A stretch of 19,031 nucleotides of DNA from NCBI GenBank assembly GCA_017400415.1, contig JAFPTE010000013.1, positions 1 to 19,031 of the forward strand, read 5' to 3'. The notes beneath the pieces are model-generated. The model was not told the DNA's origin. It ran no database searches and saw nothing but the letters and a program-made list of their open reading frames with translations. Position numbers and translations under genes: made by a program. Numbering within the stretch: position 1 is the first letter of the stretch; every line of letters starts with the position of its first letter. Source of the DNA: Oscillospiraceae bacterium. GTDB lineage: Bacteria; Bacillota; Clostridia; Oscillospirales; Oscillospiraceae. This document shows positions 15,098 to 19,031 of this stretch, in pieces.

Positions 15098-15131
15098 GGG
15101 GGAGCGCACTCAGCGCTCCCTCAGCTTTTTA
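15098..15131. terminator. Terminator hairpin between convergent response regulator and cca genes
   Basis: GGGAGCGC, loop ACTCA, GCGCTCCC (15100-15120) is followed on the plus strand by TCAGC and five T, serving the response regulator. The cca stop codon lies in the loop. On the minus strand the tail is CCGTTTGTT, so it may act weakly in that direction too. Confidence 0.7.
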
Positions 15132-16456
15132 TTTACGTATTCCAGCAGGGCCTGCCGCCGGTTGGGCAGCTTCTCTTCAATCACCAGGTCCAGAAGCTCC
15201 CCCAGGAGCTTTCCCACCTCCGGCCCCCTGGGTACCCCGACGGAGATAAGGTCGTCTCCCCTCACATCCAGCTTTTGCAGGCTCATGGCCCCCTCCTCCG
15301 CCAGGAGCTCCTCAAATATCTCCCGGAGGGCGCCGTCCTGATTCCAATGGGCGGAAATTGCCGTTTCCGAGTGGGCCAGAATGTCCGCCCGGTGCACCTC
15401 CAGGTACCGGGAAAACTGCTCCTGCCCCAGGCGGCTCACCCACCGGCGGACCCCCTTTTTCGTAGGCGGCACGTTTATATCGTGGTACCGGACCAGCTCC
15501 CTTATGCTCCTGCAGGTTTCCGCCGGCAGCCGGAGCCGGGCAAGGGCCGCACCGGCAAGTTCTGCCCCCACGGCCCCGTGGCCGATGAAGTGGCCCCCCT
15601 TCTCGTCCAGGGTAAAGCACCGGGGCTTGCCCATATCGTGAAGGAGCAGGGCGTACTTGGTGACAGCGTCCCCGCCCCGGTAATACCCCACGGCGTGGGC
15701 AATATGGTCATAGACGTCATAGCAGTGCCAGCGGCTGTGCTGGTCAAAGCCGATGCAGGGGGCCAGCTCCGGGATTATGAGGGCTATCACGTCCTTATAC
15801 TCGCAGAGGACCCGGGTGCAGTCCTGCCCCAGAAGGAGCTTTGTGAGCTCCGAGGTGATGCGCTCGGCGGCGATTTTCAGAAGGTCCGGGGCCCTTTCGT
15901 GGATGGCCCGGGCCGTGCGCTCCTCAATCTCAAAGCCCAGCTCCGAGGCAAAGCGCATGCCCCGCAGTATGCGCAAAGCGTCCTCCGAAAACCTCTCCTC
16001 CGGGTCCCGGACGCAGACTATCCGCCGGGCCCTGATGTCCTCCAGACCTCCGAAGGGGTCCACAAGCCTGCCCGCCAGTATGTCGTAGGCCATGGCGTTG
16101 GAGGTGAAGTCCCGGCGGGCCAGGTCGTCAGCGATGCTGGTGCTGAAGGTGACGCTCCGAGGCCGGCGGTGATCCAGATACTGCCCGTCGATGCGGAAGG
16201 TGGTGACCTCATAGGCCCCGTCAGCCTCCAGAACCGTCACTGTGCCGTGCTTTATGCCCGTGGGCACCACGGTCCGGTCCGCAAAAAGCTCCGTTACCGC
16301 CTCCGGCCGGGCGGAGGGGGTTATGTCCCAGTCCTTGGGCTCACGGCCCATAAGGCTGTCACGGACACAGCCGCCTACGATATATGCCTCATAGCCCCCG
16401 CCCCGGAGCCGGGAGATTATCTCCACCGCCCCGGCAGGGGGTGTAATTCTGTCCAT
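15110..16456 (-). CDS. cca: tRNA CCA-adding nucleotidyltransferase with HD domain
   Basis: This 448-residue protein adds CTP and ATP to tRNA 3' ends. Class-II nucleotidyltransferase motifs run in order: YIVGGCVRDSLMGR with the metal aspartates D42 and D44 (KDWDIT), RRDFTSNAMAYDI for ribose recognition, the template-type motif SEDALRILRGMRFASELGFE, and the helical domain AAERITSELTKLLL. The middle has an HD domain (YALLLHDMGKPRCF, VRYHDINVP), seen in many clostridial CCA enzymes and linked to phosphohydrolase activity. GGAG precedes the ATG, and a good promoter lies upstream. It is an ordinary housekeeping gene, divergent from the MarR gene and convergent with the response regulator. The CCA-adding role is inferred from family; A-adding or C-adding subtypes are less likely as this is the only copy seen. 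Confidence 0.95.
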   Translation of the reverse strand: MDRITPPAGAVEIISRLRGGGYEAYIVGGCVRDSLMGREPKDWDITPSARPEAVTELFADRTVVPTGIKHGTVTVLEADGAYEVTTFRIDGQYLDHRRPRSVTFSTSIADDLARRDFTSNAMAYDILAGRLVDPFGGLEDIRARRIVCVRDPEERFSEDALRILRGMRFASELGFEIEERTARAIHERAPDLLKIAAERITSELTKLLLGQDCTRVLCEYKDVIALIIPELAPCIGFDQHSRWHCYDVYDHIAHAVGYYRGGDAVTKYALLLHDMGKPRCFTLDEKGGHFIGHGAVGAELAGAALARLRLPAETCRSIRELVRYHDINVPPTKKGVRRWVSRLGQEQFSRYLEVHRADILAHSETAISAHWNQDGALREIFEELLAEEGAMSLQKLDVRGDDLISVGVPRGPEVGKLLGELLDLVIEEKLPNRRQALLEYVNKKLRER

Positions 16457-16486
16457 AGCGCTCTCCTCGTGCTGTTTTCTGCTTTG

Positions 16487-16515
16487 ATTTTACCACCCCT
16501 CCGGCCCCCGGTCAA
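16487..16515 (-). promoter_or_regulatory. Sigma-A promoter of cca
   Basis: On the minus strand TTGACC (16515-16510), 17-bp spacer, TAAAAT (16492-16487). The A/T tract at 16523-16544, between this and the divergent MarR promoter, is placed like an UP element. Confidence 0.75.
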
Positions 16516-16546
16516 CGAAGGACAAAAATTTTTTAAAAAAATTTCG

Positions 16547-16558
16547 TTAGGTACCTTG
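16547..16558 (+). promoter_or_regulatory. Putative MarR operator 1
   Basis: TTAGGTACCTTG is an imperfect palindrome (core AGGTACCT) overlapping the -35 box of the MarR gene. It matches operator 2 at 9 of 12 positions. Confidence 0.55.
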
Positions 16559-16584
16559 ACAAGTCATATTCCCCGTGATATTAT
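16556..16584 (+). promoter_or_regulatory. Sigma-A promoter of the MarR gene
   Basis: Perfect TTGACA (16556-16561), 17-bp spacer, TATTAT (16579-16584). Both ends touch or overlap putative operators, which predicts strong expression unless repressed. Confidence 0.85.
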
Positions 16585-16596
16585 TTAGGTGCCTAA
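16585..16596 (+). promoter_or_regulatory. Putative MarR operator 2
   Basis: TTAGGTGCCTAA is a perfect 5-bp inverted repeat around TG directly after the -10, covering the expected start site. Its centre is 38 bp from that of operator 1. Confidence 0.65.
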
Positions 16597-16620
16597 GAGA
16601 AAAAGCGCAAGCTTTAACCT

Positions 16621-16640
16621 GTGCCGGTCCCTTCCGGCAC
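16621..16640 (+). other. Leader hairpin upstream of the MarR gene
   Basis: GTGCCGG, loop TCCCTT, CCGGCAC is a perfect 7-bp stem in the untranslated leader, about 13 nt before the ribosome site. No T tract follows, so it is not a terminator. It may simply stabilise the mRNA. Confidence 0.4.
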
Positions 16641-16652
16641 ACTGCACGACCG

Positions 16653-16660
16653 CAAGGAGG
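16653..16660 (+). promoter_or_regulatory. Ribosome binding site deciding the MarR start
   Basis: CAAGGAGG, followed by T, lies 6-7 nt before the ATG at 16667. It rules out the upstream GTG at 16589, which lies in the operator and practically at the transcription start. Confidence 0.85.
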
Positions 16661-16666
16661 TACCAT

Positions 16667-17191
16667 ATGTGCAAGCACGAATTTGACAGAAACAGAGAAA
16701 GAAACGAAAACAACACTGACTCCGGCCGCATGTGCGGCGGCCGCAGATTCCACGGCAGAGGCCCGGGCCACGGCCCCATGCACAGGCCCTTTATGGACCC
16801 GGACAGTCTGACCGGGCTCTTCCTCCGGGTTAACCGGAGCATGATGAGATTCCCCTACGAGATGCGGGGCTCCCGGAGAGTGCTCAAGCTTCTGAGCCTG
16901 GCCGACGGCACCATGACCCAGGGGGAGCTGATGCACCTTCTGGAGATCCAGCCCGGCTCCCTCTCCGAGCTGCTCAAGAAGATGGAGGCCCAGGAGCTTC
17001 TGACCCGGGTCCGGGATGAGGAGGACCACAGGAAGGTGGTCATCACCCTGACCGAAAAGGGCAAGGAGGCCGTAAACGAGCCCCACTTCCGCCGGGAACC
17101 CTACGCCGCCCTCTCCGAGGACGAGAAGGATACCCTGAAAGCCCTGCTCAAAAAGCTTGCCGAGAGCTGGGAAACCGCAGACGAGAACTGA
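16667..17191 (+). CDS. MarR-family transcriptional regulator with Gly/His-rich N-terminus
   Basis: With the chosen start the protein is 174 residues. The first 45 are polar and then rich in Gly, His, Arg, Met and Cys (MCGGRRFHGRGPGHGPMHRP), possibly a metal-binding or flexible tail. The winged helix-turn-helix spans about 75-135: LLSLADGTMTQGELMHLLEI, then recognition helix QPGSLSELLKKMEAQELL, then wing TRVRDEEDHRKVVITLTEKG. A final helix (EDEKDTLKALLKKLAESWE) would serve dimerisation. Two TTAGGT[A/G]CC palindromes flank its promoter, so it probably represses itself. Regulators of this type often precede multidrug ABC transporters, but here only gene debris follows, so other targets are not visible. 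Confidence 0.9.
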   Translation: MCKHEFDRNRERNENNTDSGRMCGGRRFHGRGPGHGPMHRPFMDPDSLTGLFLRVNRSMMRFPYEMRGSRRVLKLLSLADGTMTQGELMHLLEIQPGSLSELLKKMEAQELLTRVRDEEDHRKVVITLTEKGKEAVNEPHFRREPYAALSEDEKDTLKALLKKLAESWETADEN

Positions 17192-17205
17192 ATTCCACGG
17201 AAAAT

Positions 17206-17233
17206 AGCGCCGGGGTCATCTGACCCCGGCGCT
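17206..17233. terminator. Perfect 13-bp inverted repeat after the MarR gene
   Basis: AGCGCCGGGGTCA, TC, TGACCCCGGCGCT. No T tract follows on the plus strand, while on the minus strand it runs into ATTTTCC. It probably stops transcription from the right-hand side and perhaps also from the MarR gene. Confidence 0.6.
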
Positions 17234-17254
17234 CTGCCGTTAATAATTGAACTA

Positions 17255-17373
17255 TTACTTGAGACCCTCTATCCAGCTCCGCAGGTCCGCCTCGGACACG
17301 CTGCCGGAAAAGCGCCTGCCCTCCAGCCAGGTGCCGGTGCCATTGCCAGTAACAGGGAAATTGCTTTTTTCAT
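17255..17373 (-). pseudogene. Relic: signal peptide joined out of frame to a foreign C-terminus
   Basis: On the minus strand ATG at 17373 opens MKKAISLLLAMA, a typical start of a secretory signal peptide, but the frame stops at 17269 after 34 residues of arginine/alanine-rich nonsense. A second frame of the same strand reads GTGTWLEGRRFSGSVSEADL and on to RSWIEGLK, ending at a TAA at 17255-17257. This looks like a genuine C-terminus and recalls the last strand and helix of thioredoxin-fold proteins, though that identification is tentative. The two parts are one base out of phase and nothing lies between them, so a secreted protein has probably lost its middle by deletion. The ribosome site is poor. 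A functional small peptide cannot be excluded. Confidence 0.5.
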
Positions 17374-17412
17374 CTTCTTGCCTCTTTCTCAGTTGTTATC
17401 TGTTTTCTGGTC

Positions 17413-17435
17413 TAAAATTCCCCGGTTTCCCGGGG
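17413..17435 (-). terminator. Intrinsic terminator after the dockerin relic
   Basis: CCCCGG, loop GAAA, CCGGGG as read on the minus strand (17435-17420), followed by AATTTTAG. A stable GNRA-type tetraloop hairpin with a short T tract. Confidence 0.65.
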
Positions 17436-17450
17436 CATTGGTTTTTGGCT

Positions 17451-17594
17451 TTATGCAGCGGGGATTATGAAATTGCTCTCTCCCCGCAGGTAATTGGCGG
17501 CGGCCAGGATGATGTTCAGGTCCGTGATGTTCACCTTTCCGTCGCCGTTCAGGTCGCAGAGGGGATTTTCCGGAGCCGGGCGTACTGCGTATTC
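17451..17594 (-). pseudogene. Relic of a dockerin-type protein (C-terminal repeat only)
   Basis: Directly after the SirTM stop, and in the same frame, 47 codons encode EYAVRPAPENPLCDLNGDGK and continue VNITDLNIILAAANYLRGES up to a TAA at 17451. DLNGDGKVNITDLNIIL is a type-I dockerin calcium-binding repeat: D, N, D, G and the later Asp at the loop positions, followed by the F-helix. Dockerins normally have two repeats and sit at the C-terminus of secreted enzymes. There is no start codon, no ribosome site and no secreted module upstream. I read this as the surviving tail of a deleted secreted protein, now in the 3' untranslated region of SirTM. It has its own terminator downstream. Confidence 0.75.
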
Positions 17595-18494
17595 TTATTT
17601 CAGCTCCTGCAGGATCTCCCCGATGTCGCCGTCCAGGCAGATCGAGCGCTTTTTTATCTCCGGGGGGCAGGAGGCGTCCCCGCAGTTCAGGCAGGCGTAG
17701 GCGGCCTGGGGATTCTGGGCGGTCATGCGCCAGAAGGGGTATTTTATAATGCCCGGGGTATTGTAACCCACCCCCAGCTCCAGAAACAGCACCCTGCCCC
17801 CTCTGGTGCGCAGGAAGTTTGAGTACCGCTCCGCCGCCCGGTGCCAGCCCTCGTCCTCCACGAAGCTGTCGTCGGACCGCAGGTTCATGGTCACCTCCGA
17901 CCCATCCTCCGGGCACCTGGGAATAAGCTCCGTGGGGATGCTCATTCTTAGTGCCCCGTTCTCCGGCGGCACGAAAATGCCCCTCATGTCCCGGACAAAG
18001 CCCTGAGCCTCCATGGCAGCCATGACCCAGCTCTCGTTATCGAAGGTCTTCTGAAGCTCCGGATTCACGCTCTGGAAGAGGCCGTAGTCCCCCTGGGTGT
18101 AGAAGAGGCGCTTTTTATCGAAGCCCGCCCGCTGGAAGCAGTGGTCCACGTTGGTGGTGATGACGAAGTAGTCCTTCTCCCGCACCAGGGCCAGGAGCTC
18201 CTCATAGACCGGCTTGGGGGGCATCACGTAGCGGTTGATGTATATGTTCCGGGCCCAGAAGGCCCAGGAGACCTCCGGCTCAAGCTCCATTACGTAAAAG
18301 CCCCCGGAGTACATATCCTTAAAGCCGTACTTCGCCGCAAAGTCATGGAAATACCGCTGAAATCTCTCCCCGCTGTACACGTAACCTGCGGAGGTGGAGA
18401 GCCCGGCACCGGCGCCGATGACCACAGCGTCGGCCTCGTCCAGGGCCCGGCGGAGTGTTTTTATATCATTTAAGTATTTTCCTGTATATTTCAT
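17595..18494 (-). CDS. SirTM, class M sirtuin (protein ADP-ribosyltransferase)
   Basis: At 299 residues this is a Sir2-fold protein of the macrodomain-linked class M. The NAD-binding segment is VVIGAGAGLSTSAGYVYSGE (GAGAGLS at 27-33). TTNVDHC gives N115, and FYTQGDYGLF puts Q134 where ordinary sirtuins have the catalytic His. The 19-residue spacing equals that of the essential Asn118/Gln137 pair I recall for the streptococcal enzyme. Known SirTMs mono-ADP-ribosylate a lipoylated GcvH-like protein in redox defence instead of deacetylating. Upstream ATGs at 18503 and 18515 are possible; the 18494 start has GGATGAGG just before it. It overlaps the macrodomain gene by 29 bp, confirming the pair. 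The carrier-protein gene (GcvH-L) is not seen between or downstream. Confidence 0.9.
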   Translation of the reverse strand: MKYTGKYLNDIKTLRRALDEADAVVIGAGAGLSTSAGYVYSGERFQRYFHDFAAKYGFKDMYSGGFYVMELEPEVSWAFWARNIYINRYVMPPKPVYEELLALVREKDYFVITTNVDHCFQRAGFDKKRLFYTQGDYGLFQSVNPELQKTFDNESWVMAAMEAQGFVRDMRGIFVPPENGALRMSIPTELIPRCPEDGSEVTMNLRSDDSFVEDEGWHRAAERYSNFLRTRGGRVLFLELGVGYNTPGIIKYPFWRMTAQNPQAAYACLNCGDASCPPEIKKRSICLDGDIGEILQELK

Positions 18495-19031
18495 AATCCT
18501 CATCCCTGAAAACATTGAAAATCACTCTGTCCATGGCGTCCGGGTGCCGGGCAAGCCACTCCTCCACTGTGCTGACGGCGATTTCTGCCGCCCGCCTTCC
18601 CGGGAAGCGGAACACGCCTGTGGAGATGCAGCAGAAGGCCACGCTCCTGAGGCCGTTTTCCAGGCACAAATCAAGAGTGTTCGTGTAGCAGTCCGCCAGC
18701 TCCCGCTCAAGCTCCGCCGTGAGCCTATGCTCCACGATGGGCCCCACGATGTGGATGACCTTACCGGCCGGCAGGTTATAGGCCTCCGTCAGCATGGGAA
18801 CGGCCGTGGGCTGCTCGTAATCCGGGCCGTACTTTATCCGCAGACGGTTCATCTGCCTGTGGCACTCCGCCCGGAGCTGGACCCCCGCAAAGGTATGGAT
18901 GCAGTTGTCGATGCAGGTGTGCATGGGGACGAAGCAGCCCAGCATCTGCGAATTGGCGGCGTTCACAACGGCGTCCACCCGGAGCCTTGTTATATCCCCC
19001 TGCCACAGGGACAGGCAGCCCCTTATTGCGG
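18466..19031 (-). CDS. Zinc-dependent macrodomain ADP-ribosyl hydrolase (SirTM partner), 5' partial
   Basis: The frame stays open to the right edge, so the N-terminus is missing; 187 residues are visible. The first visible residues, AIRGCLSLWQGDITRLRVDA, belong to a macrodomain, followed by VVNAANSQMLGCFVPMHTCI. The NAAN loop binds ADP-ribose, and the Cys/His/Cys cluster of GCFVPMHTCIDN is the expected zinc site of the macrodomain class found in SirTM operons. AFCCISTGVFRFPGRRAAEI is the phosphate-binding loop. The enzyme should remove ADP-ribose placed by SirTM. GTG at 18978 could be read as a start, but it falls inside the fold and is rejected. The stop lies 29 bp inside the SirTM gene, indicating translational coupling. 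Confidence 0.93.
   Translation of the reverse strand, partial: AIRGCLSLWQGDITRLRVDAVVNAANSQMLGCFVPMHTCIDNCIHTFAGVQLRAECHRQMNRLRIKYGPDYEQPTAVPMLTEAYNLPAGKVIHIVGPIVEHRLTAELERELADCYTNTLDLCLENGLRSVAFCCISTGVFRFPGRRAAEIAVSTVEEWLARHPDAMDRVIFNVFRDEDYEIYRKILK

Noticed and set aside
16523..16544. A/T tract between cca and the MarR gene as a possible replication or integration site.
   Set aside because: It lies between two divergent promoters, where an A/T-rich UP element or curved DNA is expected. No repeats or integrase support anything else.
16589..16666. GTG start giving a 26-residue longer MarR protein.
   Set aside because: The GTG lies within the putative operator at the expected transcription start, with no ribosome site, whereas CAAGGAGGT stands before the ATG at 16667.
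17389..17916. A 175-codon minus-strand frame beginning MPGGWVGG.
   Set aside because: It is a frame-shifted shadow of the SirTM gene and the dockerin relic, with no recognisable domain.
1..19031. CRISPR arrays, tRNA or rRNA genes, riboswitches, insertion sequences or prophage genes.
   Set aside because: I saw no regularly spaced repeats, no cloverleaf or rRNA sequence, no recognisable riboswitch core and no transposase or integrase reading frame.

Overview
The window looks like chromosomal DNA from a GC-rich member of the Bacillota, most likely a gut-type clostridium of the Oscillospiraceae/Ruminococcaceae kind. This is an inference from several features: near-consensus sigma-A promoters with 17-bp spacers, strong AGGAGG ribosome sites, SpoIIE/STAS regulators, a LytTR two-component system, lipoproteins with short clostridial signal peptides, a permuted GH3 enzyme of a type known from Ruminococcus and Butyrivibrio, and a dockerin relic. 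There is no rRNA, tRNA, CRISPR array or intact mobile element. Most genes are on the minus strand. Three are on the plus strand: the histidine kinase, its response regulator and a MarR regulator.

Layout, left to right. (1) 1-1976, minus: a three-gene operon with a clear promoter, encoding a PHP-type histidinol-phosphatase-like enzyme, a hot-dog thioesterase and a TIM-barrel sugar isomerase/epimerase that runs off the left edge. (2) 1990-3447, minus: an ECF sigma factor overlapping its zinc-finger anti-sigma factor, closed by an intrinsic terminator. (3) 3535-7560, minus: a promoter, a DUF3592-like membrane protein, a STAS anti-anti-sigma factor, and a large receptor that fuses a Cache-like sensor, HAMP, SpoIIE phosphatase and RsbW-like kinase domain, followed by a terminator. 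(4) 7571-15131: a surface-glycan-type locus. On the minus strand are a membrane-anchored, domain-permuted GH3 enzyme, a lipoprotein of unknown family and an SGNH-hydrolase lipoprotein. Divergent on the plus strand are a GHKL histidine kinase and a LytTR response regulator. (5) 15110-17233: the tRNA CCA-adding enzyme, and divergently a MarR regulator with two palindromic operators. (6) 17251-17594: gene debris (a dockerin tail, and a signal peptide joined out of frame to a foreign C-terminus). (7) 17595-19031, minus: an M-class sirtuin (SirTM) and its zinc-macrodomain partner, cut by the right edge.

The most interesting part is region 4. Two pairs of direct repeats (TTTTAG[T/C]TTA[G/C]G, 20 bp start to start) lie in front of both the GH3 operon and the response-regulator gene. 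They match the known LytTR half-site pattern closely. This predicts a closed circuit: the kinase is expressed from its own near-consensus promoter, the regulator activates its own gene, and the regulator switches on the GH3/lipoprotein/SGNH operon. The SirTM/macrodomain pair is an ADP-ribosylation and reversal module. The adjacent dockerin fragment lies in frame just past the SirTM stop codon and appears to be a rearrangement scar.
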